Assembly (NCBI GenBank): GCA_963831385.1 | Contig: CAWHPW010000007.1 | Coordinates: 16,027 to 80,026 of the forward strand | Direction: 5' to 3' | DNA length: 64,000 nt | Source of the DNA: JACVRX01 sp963831385 | GTDB lineage: Bacteria > Actinomycetota > Actinomycetes > Jiangellales > Jiangellaceae | In this document: positions 1 through 13,700 of the stretch, one piece after another | How the letters are laid out: each line of letters opens with the position of its first letter | How positions within the stretch are numbered: position 1 is the stretch's first letter | The notes under the pieces: model-generated | The model's database searches: none | What the model was told of the DNA's origin: nothing | The model's input: only the letters and a program-made list of their open reading frames with translations | Made by a program: the position numbers and the translations under genes

Positions 1-663
1 CGGTGCCGGCTCGTCGACAGCGTCGACCGTGGCCTCGGTAGCTGGACGGGTCAGGAACGCGTCCAGCGCAGCCCTGGTGAACACCACGTCGTCGGCGCAC
101 AGCACGTCATAGGTGTTGAGCTGATCAGGTGTCAGCAGGTGCACCTGAGGGGCGTTGCGCAGGCTCTTGACCGTGATGTCGTCACCGCGCGCCGCCACCA
201 CGAGGACCTGGTCGCTCTGGGTGACCGATCCGAGAACTGCGAGCGCCGACTTCGTCGACGGGGTGTCACCGTCGACGAACCCGGTGATCACGTGGACCCG
301 GCCGTGGCGGGCCCGGTCGGACAGGGCGCCGCGCAGGGCGGCAGCCTTCATCTTCTTCGGCGTCCGCTGGGCGTAGTCCCTGGGAGTGGGACCGTGCACG
401 ACTCCGCCGCCGGCGAACTGCGGCGCCCGGTTCGAGCCTTGACGCGCCCGGCCCGTTCCCTTCTGGCGGTAAGGCTTGCGTCCGCCGCCCGAGACCTCGC
501 CTCGCGACTTGGTGCTGTGCGTGCCCTGCCGCGCCGCAGCGAGCTGGGCAACGACCACCTGGTGGATCAGCGGAACGTTGACCGTGACGTCGAACACGTC
601 CGCGGGGAGTTCGACGCTGCCGGCCTTCTTGCCGGCGGCGGTCTTGACGTCGATCTTGGCCAC
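1..663 (-). CDS. rplD: 50S ribosomal protein L4 (partial, 3' end outside window)
   Basis: Reading the minus strand from a GTG at 663 gives an open frame of 221 codons that reaches base 1 without a stop, so the C-terminus is outside the window. The protein begins MAKIDVKTAAGKKAGS and contains the L4 signatures RGEVSGGGRKPYRQKGTGRA (about residues 53-72) and GVVHGPTPRDYAQRTPKKMK. L4 binds 23S rRNA early in 50S assembly and its loop lines the exit tunnel. It lies 2 nt after the rplC stop, as expected in the S10 operon order rpsJ-rplC-rplD. Identification is firm from motifs and position. Confidence 0.96.
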   Translation of the reverse strand, partial: MAKIDVKTAAGKKAGSVELPADVFDVTVNVPLIHQVVVAQLAAARQGTHSTKSRGEVSGGGRKPYRQKGTGRARQGSNRAPQFAGGGVVHGPTPRDYAQRTPKKMKAAALRGALSDRARHGRVHVITGFVDGDTPSTKSALAVLGSVTQSDQVLVVAARGDDITVKSLRNAPQVHLLTPDQLNTYDVLCADDVVFTRAALDAFLTRPATEATVDAVDEPAP

Positions 664-665
664 GG

Positions 666-1325
666 TCAGGCCCTTCCCTTCGCCGCGGTCTTGACCAGGA
701 CCAGCCCGCCGGTCGGACCGGGCACCGCGCCCTTGAGCAGCAGCAGCCCTTGGTCGGCGTCCACCGAATGCACGCTGACGTTCTGTGCCGTCACTCGGAC
801 TGCACCCATCCGGCCGGGCATCCGCTGGCCGCGGAACACGCGTCCCGGGGTAGCGCAACCGCCGATGGAGCCCGGCGAACGGTGCTTGCGCTGGACGCCG
901 TGTGAGGCGCGCAGGCCGGAGAAGCCATGACGCTTCATCACTCCGGCAAAGCCCTTGCCCTTGCTGGTGCCGACGACGTCGACGATCTGCCCCGGCTCGA
1001 ACAAGTCGACTGTGAGCTCCTGACCCAACGTGTACTCGGAGGCGTCGGCTGTCCGCAGCTCAACCGTATGCCGGCGAGGAGTGACGCCGGCCTTGTCGAA
1101 ATGCCCCTTCATCGGCTGCGTGACCTTGCGCGGATTCGGCGCGCCGTACGCGATCTGGACAGCGTCGTAGCCGTCGGTCTGCGGGGTGCGGACCTGGGTG
1201 ACCACGCACGGGCCGGCCTTGACGACGGTGACCGGGACGACTCGGTTGTTGTCATCCCATACCTGGGTCATGCCCAGCTTCTCCCCGAGCAGGCCCTTCA
1301 GGCTCGCCTGGACGTGAGTACTCAT
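666..1325 (-). CDS. rplC: 50S ribosomal protein L3
   Basis: 219-residue L3 with ATG start at 1325 (MSTHVQASLKGLLGEKLGMT). The conserved core RKHRSPGSIGGCATPGRVFRG with GRMG close behind (about residues 145-175) is the L3 loop that reaches the peptidyl-transferase region of 23S rRNA. Length matches actinobacterial L3. It lies 13 nt after rpsJ and 2 nt before rplD, inside the S10 operon, so it is probably expressed from the rpsJ promoter region. Confidence 0.97.
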   Translation of the reverse strand: MSTHVQASLKGLLGEKLGMTQVWDDNNRVVPVTVVKAGPCVVTQVRTPQTDGYDAVQIAYGAPNPRKVTQPMKGHFDKAGVTPRRHTVELRTADASEYTLGQELTVDLFEPGQIVDVVGTSKGKGFAGVMKRHGFSGLRASHGVQRKHRSPGSIGGCATPGRVFRGQRMPGRMGAVRVTAQNVSVHSVDADQGLLLLKGAVPGPTGGLVLVKTAAKGRA

Positions 1326-1338
1326 CGGTGGCGCGTCC

Positions 1339-1647
1339 CTACAGCTTGATCTCGATGTCGACACCGGCTGGCAGGTCGAGCCGCATGAGCGAGTCGACCG
1401 TTTTCGGCGTGGGGTCGATGATGTCGATGAGCCGCTTGTGGGTCCGCATCTCGAAGTGCTCGCGGCTGTCCTTGTACTTGTGCGGCGATCGGATGACGCA
1501 GTACACGTTCTTCTCGGTGGGTAGCGGCACCGGGCCTGCGACATGCGCACCTGTGCGCGTCACCGTGTCGACGATCTTGCGCGCCGACGAGTCGATGACC
1601 TCGTGGTCGTAGGCCTTGAGCCGGATGCGGATCTTCTGTCCCGCCAT
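1339..1647 (-). CDS. rpsJ: 30S ribosomal protein S10
   Basis: 102-residue S10 (NusE) beginning MAGQKIRIRLKAYDHEVIDS. The family motif HVAGPVPLPTEKNVYCVIRS with PHKYKDSREHFEMRTHKR following is intact. S10 is a head protein of the 30S subunit and also joins NusB and NusG in antitermination. It is the first gene of the S10 operon and follows tuf across a 421-bp spacer that holds a repeat element, a possible promoter and a leader motif shared with rpsL. Confidence 0.98.
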   Translation of the reverse strand: MAGQKIRIRLKAYDHEVIDSSARKIVDTVTRTGAHVAGPVPLPTEKNVYCVIRSPHKYKDSREHFEMRTHKRLIDIIDPTPKTVDSLMRLDLPAGVDIEIKL

Positions 1648-1733
1648 GGCTGCGTGTCGTCCTTCTCTCGTACCGCTATCGGAACCGACGGCTGTTCGGA
1701 GTTCCCGTCCGCCGTCGACCGTCGTCGGGCCGC

Positions 1734-1757
1734 CGACCCCCGCGGTCGGGCGTGTCG
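1734..1757 (-). promoter_or_regulatory. Leader element shared by the S10 and str operons (copy 1)
   Basis: These 24 bases are identical, in the same orientation, to 6396-6419 upstream of rpsL. On the minus strand the element reads CGACACGCCCGACC, then GCGGG, then GGTCG; CCGACC and GGTCGG can form a short hairpin (here 6 bp). It ends about 87 nt before the rpsJ start. Sharing between two ribosomal-protein operon leaders suggests a cis element for coordinated expression; the role is inferred. Confidence 0.55.
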
Positions 1758-1921
1758 CGCTCGTCGGCGATACTCAGCCGGCGCGAAGGCTCGACGGATC
1801 GGGGGGACTCGGATGGCCCAGCGCGACGCCGGGCTTCGGGAAGAGGTCTCCGGTCCGGGCGCGGAACTGGATGGGAATCCAGGCCCACACACCCCGGCGG
1901 CCTCCACCGAGCAACGTCATC

Positions 1922-1952
1922 AGTATGTCAGAGGCTGGCTGCCCCTGACCAA
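1922..1952 (-). promoter_or_regulatory. rpsJ: Possible promoter of the S10 operon
   Basis: Minus-strand hexamers TTGGTC (1947-1952) and CATACT (1922-1927) are 19 bp apart, a weak sigma-70-type match. Transcription from here would place the shared leader element in the 5' UTR. The rest of spacer 1648-2068 shows only repeat copy A and GC-rich sequence without an ORF I trust. Confidence 0.3.
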
Positions 1953-1962
1953 TCGCAGGTCT

Positions 1963-2050
1963 CCGGAATGACCACGTTCACCACCCTGGTCGGTGGTTCA
2001 CCAGGCACACGTGCCTGGTGAACCGTCGCCGAGCATGGTGAACGTGATCA
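1963..2050. repeat. Family-1 nested palindrome, copy A (tuf-rpsJ)
   Basis: An inner perfect 14-bp stem (1995-2008 with 2011-2024, loop AC) is enclosed by an outer 11-bp stem (1973-1983 with 2036-2046) built from CACGTTCACCA and TGGTGAACGTG. The outer arm is the same sequence that marks copies B-F, and the inner stem shares CACCAGGC with them but is otherwise changed on both sides in a compensatory way. It begins 18 nt downstream of the tuf stop and could act as a terminator or processing structure. Confidence 0.8.
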
Positions 2051-2068
2051 ACGGGTCATGCTCGGGTC

Positions 2069-3262
<1,194 letters not shown>

Positions 3263-3317
3263 TGTGGGGTCCTCCTGTTAGGACTGGTGCTTTGTCTTCT
3301 TTCGGCAAGCCCGGTTG

Positions 3318-5423
3318 CTACTCGCCCCGGACCTTCTTGATGATCTCTTCTGCGACATTCTTCGGAATCTCCGCGTACGAGTCGAACTGCATCGAGTAGC
3401 TAGCTCGGCCCTGGGTCTTGCTGCGGAGGTCTCCGACGTAGCCGAACATCTCCGACAACGGGACCAGCGCCTTGATGACCCGCGCGCCGGTGCGCTCCTC
3501 CATGGCCTGGATGTGGCCTCGGCGCGCGTTGAGGTCGCCGATCACGTCGCCCATGTAGTCCTCGGGAGTCGTCACCTCGACGGAGAAGATCGGCTCCAGG
3601 AGTGCGGGATCGGCCCGTCGGGCCGCCTCCTTGAACGCCATCGAGCCGGCAATCTTGAAGGCGAGCTCGGAGGAGTCCACGTCGTGGTACGCCCCGTCAC
3701 GCAGGGTCACCTTGATGTCGACGAGCGGATATCCGGCGATGACCCCGAACTCCATGGCCTCCTGGATACCTTCGTCGACAGCGGGGATGAACTCACGCGG
3801 GATGCGTCCTCCGGTCACGGCGTTGACGAACTCGTAGCCACCGTCCCCGCCACCCCTGGTCGGCTCGATGTCGATCACCACTCGGCCGAACTGGCCGGAG
3901 CCACCGGTCTGCTTCTTGTGGGTGTACTCGACCTTCTCCACCCGGCGGCGGATGGTCTCGCGGTACGCGACCTGCGGCTTTCCGACGTTGGCCTCGACCC
4001 GGAACTCGCGCTTCATCCGGTCGACCAGCACCTCGAGGTGCAGCTCGCCCATCCCGGAGATGATGGTCTGCCCAGTGTCGTCATCAGTACGGACTTGGAA
4101 GGTCGGGTCTTCCTCGGCCAGCCGCTGGATCGCTGTGGACAGTTTCTCCTGGTCGGCCTTGGTCCGCGGCTCGATGGCCACGGAGATGACTGGTGCCGGG
4201 AAGGTCATCGACTCCAGGATGACCGGGGCTTCGGGCGCGCTGAGGGTGTCGCCGGTCGTGGTGTCCTTCAGCCCCATGACCGCGACGATCTGGCCCGCAC
4301 TGGCCAGGCCGATCTCCTCCCGCTTGTTGGCGTGCATGCGGTAGATCTTGCCGATCCGCTCCTTGTGCCCCTTGGTGCCGTTCAGCACCTGGGCACCGGC
4401 CTTGAGCGTGCCGGAGTACACCCGGACGAAGGTCAACTTGCCCAGGTGCTGGTCGCTCATGATCTTGAAAGCCAGCGCCGACACGGGCGCGTTCTCGTCC
4501 GGTTCGCGGAGCATGACGTCGCTCTCGTTACCCACCGCGTGTCCCTCGACCGCACCCACGTCCAATGGGGACGGCAAGTAACGGACGACGCCGTCGAGCA
4601 TCGGCTGCACACCCTTGTTCTTGAATGCCGAGCCGCACAGGACGGGGGTCAGCTTGCCGGCGATCGTGGCCCGCCGGATCGCGGCGATCAGGGCTTTCTC
4701 GGAGGGCTCCTCGCCCTCGAGATAGAGCTCCATCATCTCGTCGTCATTCTCGGCGATGGTCTCGAGCAGCTTGTCACGGTACTCAGCGGCGGCCTCGGCG
4801 TGGCTGGTCGGGATGTCGACGGTGTCGTACATCTCGCCCTTCTCCGCCTCGGCGCTCCAGATCAGCGCCTGCATGCCGACCAGGTCGACGACGCCACGGA
4901 AGTCGGACTCGGCACCGATCGGCAGCTGGACGACCAGCGGTACGGCCTTGAGCCGGGTGACGATCATGTCCACGCAGCGGTGGAACTCCGCGCCGACCCG
5001 GTCCATCTTGTTGACGAAACAGATCCGCGGCACGTGGTACTTCGTCGCCTGACGCCACACCTGCTCGGACTGTGGCTCGACGCCGGCGACGCCGTCGAAC
5101 ACGGCCACCGCTCCGTCCAGAACGCGCAGCGAACGCTCGACCTCCACGGTGAAGTCGACGTGGCCCGGGGTGTCGATGATGTTGATGACGTGGCCGTCCC
5201 ACTCGCAGGTGGTGGCAGCGGAGGTGATGGTGATTCCACGCTCCTGCTCCTGCTCCATCCAGTCCATCGTGGCTGCGCCCTCGTGGACCTCACCGATCTT
5301 GTAGTTGATGCCGGTGTAGAACAGGATGCGCTCGGTGGTCGTGGTCTTGCCCGCGTCGATATGGGCCATGATCCCGATGTTGCGGACCTTGGCCAGGTCG
5401 AGCGTGCGAAGGTCGGTGACCAT
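3318..5423 (-). CDS. fusA: Elongation factor G
   Basis: 701-residue EF-G, the translocation and ribosome-recycling GTPase. The ATG at 5423 gives MVTDLRTLDLAKVRNIGIMA. G1 AHIDAGKTTTTERIL, G2 RGITITSAATT, G3 DTPGHVDF and G4 NKMDRVGAEF are visible, and domain IV keeps the HKKQTGGSGQFGRV segment. The frame remains open upstream into rpsG sequence, but that part does not resemble EF-G. It lies 41 nt after rpsG in the str operon. Confidence 0.98.
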   Translation of the reverse strand: MVTDLRTLDLAKVRNIGIMAHIDAGKTTTTERILFYTGINYKIGEVHEGAATMDWMEQEQERGITITSAATTCEWDGHVINIIDTPGHVDFTVEVERSLRVLDGAVAVFDGVAGVEPQSEQVWRQATKYHVPRICFVNKMDRVGAEFHRCVDMIVTRLKAVPLVVQLPIGAESDFRGVVDLVGMQALIWSAEAEKGEMYDTVDIPTSHAEAAAEYRDKLLETIAENDDEMMELYLEGEEPSEKALIAAIRRATIAGKLTPVLCGSAFKNKGVQPMLDGVVRYLPSPLDVGAVEGHAVGNESDVMLREPDENAPVSALAFKIMSDQHLGKLTFVRVYSGTLKAGAQVLNGTKGHKERIGKIYRMHANKREEIGLASAGQIVAVMGLKDTTTGDTLSAPEAPVILESMTFPAPVISVAIEPRTKADQEKLSTAIQRLAEEDPTFQVRTDDDTGQTIISGMGELHLEVLVDRMKREFRVEANVGKPQVAYRETIRRRVEKVEYTHKKQTGGSGQFGRVVIDIEPTRGGGDGGYEFVNAVTGGRIPREFIPAVDEGIQEAMEFGVIAGYPLVDIKVTLRDGAYHDVDSSELAFKIAGSMAFKEAARRADPALLEPIFSVEVTTPEDYMGDVIGDLNARRGHIQAMEERTGARVIKALVPLSEMFGYVGDLRSKTQGRASYSMQFDSYAEIPKNVAEEIIKKVRGE

Positions 5424-5464
5424 CTCGGTGCGTCGCTTCCTCTGACGATGTCTGTGCCGCGGTA

Positions 5465-5935
5465 TTACCAGCGGTAGTGGGCGAAGGCCTTGTTGGATTC
5501 GGCCATCTTGTGGGTGTCCTCGCGACGCTTGACGCTCGCGCCCAGGCCGTTGGAGGCGTCGAGGATCTCGTTCATCAGTCGCTCGGTCATGGTCGTCTCG
5601 CGGCGTGCGCGGGAGTAACCGACCAGCCACCGCAGAGCCAGCGTCGTGCTGCGGCTCGCCCGCACCTCGACCGGAACCTGATAGGTCGCGCCGCCGACCC
5701 GCCTGCTCTTGACCTCGAGGGTCGGCCGAACGTTGTCCAGCGCTCGCTTGAGCGTGACCACCGGGTCGGTGCCGGTCTTCTCCCGGCAGCCCTCCAGGGC
5801 GCCATGCACGATCGACTCGGCGACGGACTTCTTGCCATCGCGCAGGACCTTGTTCACCAGCTGGGTGACCAGCGGGGAGTTGTAGACCGGGTCGATGACG
5901 ATCGGCCGCTTGGCGGCGGGGCCCTTGCGCGGCAT
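5465..5935 (-). CDS. rpsG: 30S ribosomal protein S7
   Basis: 156-residue S7 (MPRKGPAAKRPIVIDPVYNS to KAFAHYRW), the usual bacterial length. It contains GGATYQVPVEVRASR, the rRNA-binding beta-ribbon region, and HKMAESNKAFAHYRW at the C-terminus. S7 nucleates assembly of the 30S head. The ATG overlaps the rpsL stop by one base (TGATG), so translation of the two is probably coupled. Confidence 0.98.
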   Translation of the reverse strand: MPRKGPAAKRPIVIDPVYNSPLVTQLVNKVLRDGKKSVAESIVHGALEGCREKTGTDPVVTLKRALDNVRPTLEVKSRRVGGATYQVPVEVRASRSTTLALRWLVGYSRARRETTMTERLMNEILDASNGLGASVKRREDTHKMAESNKAFAHYRW

Positions 5936-6309
5936 CAGCTCTTCTCCTTCTTCGCGCCATACCGGCTGCGGGCCTGCTTGCGGCTCTTCACACCCTGGGT
6001 GTCCAGCGAGCCACGGATGATCTTGTACCGGACGCCCGGCAGGTCCCGCACTCGGCCGCCGCGGATGAGGACCATCGAGTGCTCCTGCAGGTTGTGGCCC
6101 ACGCCGGGGATGTAGGCGGTGACCTCCATCTGGCTGGTCAGCCGCACTCGAGCCACCTTGCGCAGAGCCGAGTTGGGCTTCTTCGGAGTCGTCGTGTAGA
6201 CGCGTGTGCACACCCCGCGCCGCTGCGGGCTGCCCTTGAGCGCCGCAGTCTTGTTGCGGGTGGTCTTCTCCTCGCGGCCCTTGCGGACCAGCTGCTGGAT
6301 CGTCGGCAC
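5935..6309 (-). CDS. rpsL: 30S ribosomal protein S12 (with Arg at position 88)
   Basis: 124-residue S12 from a GTG at 6309 (MPTIQQLVRKGREEKTTRNK). Lys43 in TTTPKKPNS is normal. Residue 88, in GGRVRDLPGVRY, is Arg (codon CGG), where most bacteria have Lys; this matches the K88R change known to give streptomycin resistance in mycobacteria. S12 forms part of the decoding centre. First gene of the str operon, with a good promoter and the shared leader element upstream. Confidence 0.98.
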   Translation of the reverse strand: MPTIQQLVRKGREEKTTRNKTAALKGSPQRRGVCTRVYTTTPKKPNSALRKVARVRLTSQMEVTAYIPGVGHNLQEHSMVLIRGGRVRDLPGVRYKIIRGSLDTQGVKSRKQARSRYGAKKEKS

Positions 6310-6395
6310 TACGTCTCCGTTGCTCGGGTGCGTGTTTGGGCAGGGGTCGGCCGGTTCGAGCTGGCGCCGGGGCTGGGCGGTCGGTGGAGTTCCGA

Positions 6396-6419
6396 CGACC
6401 CCCGCGGTCGGGCGTGTCG
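6396..6419 (-). promoter_or_regulatory. Leader element shared by the str and S10 operons (copy 2)
   Basis: Exact 24-base match to 1734-1757, same orientation. Here it lies 87 nt upstream of the rpsL GTG and about 100 nt downstream of a good promoter, so it should be transcribed in the 5' UTR. The core hairpin CGACC/GGTCG with loop GCGGG is retained. Function as a regulatory leader is inferred from its recurrence. Confidence 0.55.
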
Positions 6420-6526
6420 GCCCGGCCCGCCCGGCACCGCCGGCAAACCGGTCGGCGTGGTCGGTGGTGCTCCGGCACGCACACGGGCGCGCTGGACGGC
6501 CCGGAGGACTCCAGGCACGAAGATTC

Positions 6527-6556
6527 AGATTACCCGTTCGGCCAGTCACGGGTCAA
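6527..6556 (-). promoter_or_regulatory. rpsL: Promoter of the str operon
   Basis: On the minus strand a -35 box TTGACC (6551-6556) and a -10 box TAATCT (6527-6532) are separated by 18 bp, a strong match to the vegetative sigma consensus in otherwise GC-rich DNA. Transcription would start about 210 nt before rpsL, giving a long 5' leader that includes the 24-base element. No ORF I trust lies in 6310-6645. Confidence 0.75.
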
Positions 6557-6645
6557 AGCGGCACAAGCAGGCGGTGGACACCGCATCGGGCCGCCACCTA
6601 CATCCTCGCCCGGACCGGCTGCCGTCACCGCGATAGGCGCCGGGG

Positions 6646-6727
6646 GCCATCACCAGGCCTGCCCGTACATCAACAGGCTTGCAGGCCTGTTGATGTACGG
6701 GCACGGGTGGTGAACGTGGTCATTCCC
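6646..6727. repeat. Family-1 nested palindrome, copy B (rpoC-rpsL)
   Basis: The inner stem is a perfect 18-bp inverted repeat (6661-6678 with 6685-6702, 6-nt loop). The copy starts GCCATCACCAGGC and ends with GGTGAACGTGGTCATT. Relative to the other copies the stem core changes from CACCAGGC/GCCTGGTG to CAACAGGC/GCCTGTTG, a paired change that keeps the helix. It begins 7 nt after the rpoC stop, upstream of the str promoter, a good position for a terminator between the two operons. Confidence 0.85.
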
Positions 6728-6734
6728 AACGAAT

Positions 6735-10647
<3,913 letters not shown>

Positions 10648-10708
10648 GTGGTTCCTTCTCTCAGTTCGTCTCAGTCATCAGGTCGGGCGGTTGGCTCGGG
10701 TCGCGGGG

Positions 10709-13700
10709 TTATACCTCTTCGACGCTGCTCGGCTCTCGCCGCGACAGGTCGATTCCCAACTCCTCGGCAGCCCGGAAGACGTCCTCGTCGGTATCGCGCA
10801 TCTCGATCTGGGTGCCGTCGCTGGAGAGAACCTCCACGTTGAGACACAGGGACTGCATCTCCTTGATCAACACCTTGAACGACTCCGGGATTCCCGGCTC
10901 CGGGATGTTCTCGCCCTTGACGATCGCCTCGTACACCTTGACCCGGCCGGTGACGTCGTCGGACTTGATAGTCAGCAGCTCCTGCAAGGCATAGGCGGCG
11001 CCGTACGCCTGCAGTGCCCAGACCTCCATCTCGCCGAACCGCTGACCGCCGAACTGGGCCTTACCGCCCAGCGGCTGCTGCGTGATCATCGAGTAAGGAC
11101 CGGTCGCTCGGGCGTGGATCTTGTCGTCGACCAGGTGGTTGAGCTTGAGCATGTAGATGTATCCGACGGCGACCGGGTGCGGGAACTGCTCGCCGGAGCG
11201 GCCGTCGAACAGCAGCGCCTTGCCGTCAGCGCCCACGAGAGAGTCGCCGTCGCGGTTGGGCAGACTCGAGGCCAGCAGGCCGACGATCTCCTCCTCGCGG
11301 GCACCATCGAACACCGGCGTCGCCACCTTGGTGCCCGGCACTGCCTCAGCGGCACCGATCTCGTGCAACCGCTTCTTCCACTCGGTCTCGGACCCGTCGA
11401 TCCGCCAGCCAGACTTGGCGACCCAGCCCAGGTGTGTCTCCAGCACCTGACCGAGGTTCATCCGGCTCGGCACACCGAGCGGGTTCAGCACGATGTCGAC
11501 CGGAGTGCCGTCGGGAAGGAACGGCATGTCCTCGACCGGCAGGATCTTCGAGATGACGCCCTTGTTGCCGTGCCGGCCGGCCAGCTTGTCGCCGTCCTGG
11601 ATCTTGCGCATCTGGGCGATGTAGACCCGCACCAGCTGGTTGACACCGGGCGGTAGCTCGTCGCCTTCGTCGCGATCGAACAGCCGGACCCCGATGACCT
11701 TCCCGGTCTCGCCGTGCGGCACCTTCAGCGAGGTGTCCCGGACCTCACGGGCCTTCTCCCCGAAGATCGCCCGCAGCAGCCGCTCCTCCGGGGTCAGCTC
11801 GGTCTCACCCTTGGGCGTGACCTTGCCGACCAGGATGTCGCCGGCCTGGACCTCCGCGCCGATCCGGATGATCCCGCGCTCGTCGAGGTCGGCGAGGATC
11901 TCGTCGGAGACGTTCGGGATGTCCCGGGTGATCTCCTCCGGGCCCAGCTTGGTGTCTCGGGCGTCGACCTCGTGCTCCTCGATGTGGATCGAGGTGAGGA
12001 CGTCGTCCTTGATCAAGCGCTGGGACAGGATGATCGCGTCTTCGTAGTTGTGGCCTTCCCACGGCATGAACGCGACGAGCAGGTTCTTGCCCAGGCCCAT
12101 CTCGCCGTCCTGGGTCGACGGGCCGTCCGCTATCACCTGGCCGGCCTCGATCCGGTCGCCCTCGTCGACGACCGGGCGCTGGTTGATGCACGTGCCAGCG
12201 TTGGACCGGTGGAACTTGGCCATCTGGTAGGTCTGGTAGGCGCCGTCGTCGGTCATCACTGTCACGTAATCGGCGGACACTTCGGTGACGACCCCGCCCC
12301 TGTCCGCGACGACGACGTCGCCGGCGTCGACGGCGGCGTGGAATTCCATGCCGGTGCCGACCAGCGGTGCCTCACTGCGCAGTAGGGGCACCGCCTGGCG
12401 CTGCATGTTCGAGCCCATCAGCGCCCGGTTGGCGTCGTCGTGCTCGAGGAACGGGATCATCGCGGTCGCGACGGAGACCATCTGCCGCGGCGACACGTCC
12501 ATGTAATCGACAGTGTCGGCACGGACGAGCTCGAGCTCGCCGCCGCGCTTGCGGACCGACACCCGGTCCTCGGCGAACCGGTTGTCGTCGCTCAGCGGCG
12601 CGTTGGCCTGGGCTATGACGTGTAGGTCCTCCTCGTCGGCGGTCAGGTAGTCGACGTTGTCGCTGACCTTGCCGTTCTTGACTCGCCGGTAGGGCGTCTC
12701 GACGAATCCGAAGGCGTTGATCCGCCCATAGGTCGCGAGCGAACCGATCAGACCGATGTTCGGCCCCTCCGGGGTCTCGATCGGGCACATCCGGCCGTAG
12801 TGCGACGAGTGCACGTCGCGGACCTCGAAGCCGGCCCGCTCCCGCGACAGCCCGCCAGGCCCGAGTGCCGACAGGCGGCGCTTGTGGGTCAGCCCGGCCA
12901 GCGGGTTCGTCTGGTCCATGAACTGGGACAGCTGAGACGTGCCGAAGAACTCCTTGATCGCCGCGACGACCGGACGGATGTTGATCAGCGTCTGCGGGGT
13001 GATGGCCTCGACGTCCTGCGTGGTCATCCGCTCACGCACGACGCGCTCCATCCGCGAGAGACCGGTGCGGACCTGGTTCTGGATGAGCTCGCCGACTGTA
13101 CGCAGGCGGCGGTTGCCGAAGTGGTCGATGTCGTCGGTCTCGATCCGCAGGGTGGTCTTGCCCTGGCTGAACTCGGTATCCCCGGCGTGCAGCCGCACGA
13201 GGTAGCGCAGCGTCGCGACGATGTCCTCGAGAGTGAGCGTGCTCTGGTCCAGCGGCTGCTCCAGGCCCAGCTTCTTGTTGACCTTGTAGCGGCCGACCTT
13301 GGCCAGGTCGTAGCGCTTGGGGTTGAAGTAGGCGTTCTCGAGCAGCTGCTGCGCAGCTTCGCGGGTCGGCGGCTCGCCTGGGCGCATCTTGCGATAGATG
13401 TCGAGCAGGGCTTCGTCCTGGGTGGTGGTGTGGTCCTTGTCCAGGGTGAGACGCATCGCCTCGTAGTCGCCGAACTCGGTCAGGATCTGCTCGCGGGTAA
13501 AGCCCATAGCCTGGAGCAGCACCGTGACGTTCTGCTTGCGCTTGCGGTCGAGCCGGACACCGACCATGTCGCGCTTGTCGATCTCGAACTCGAGCCAGGC
13601 ACCCCGGGACGGGATGACCTTCGCGGTGTAGACGTCCTTGTCCGAGGTCTTGTCCAGGGTGCGCTCGAAGTACACCCCGGGCGATCGGACCAGCTGCGAG

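Noticed and set aside
3315..5477. Long plus-strand frame of 720 codons opposite fusA.
   Set aside because: Antisense shadow produced by GC-rich codon bias; no family similarity and fusA is certain on the other strand.
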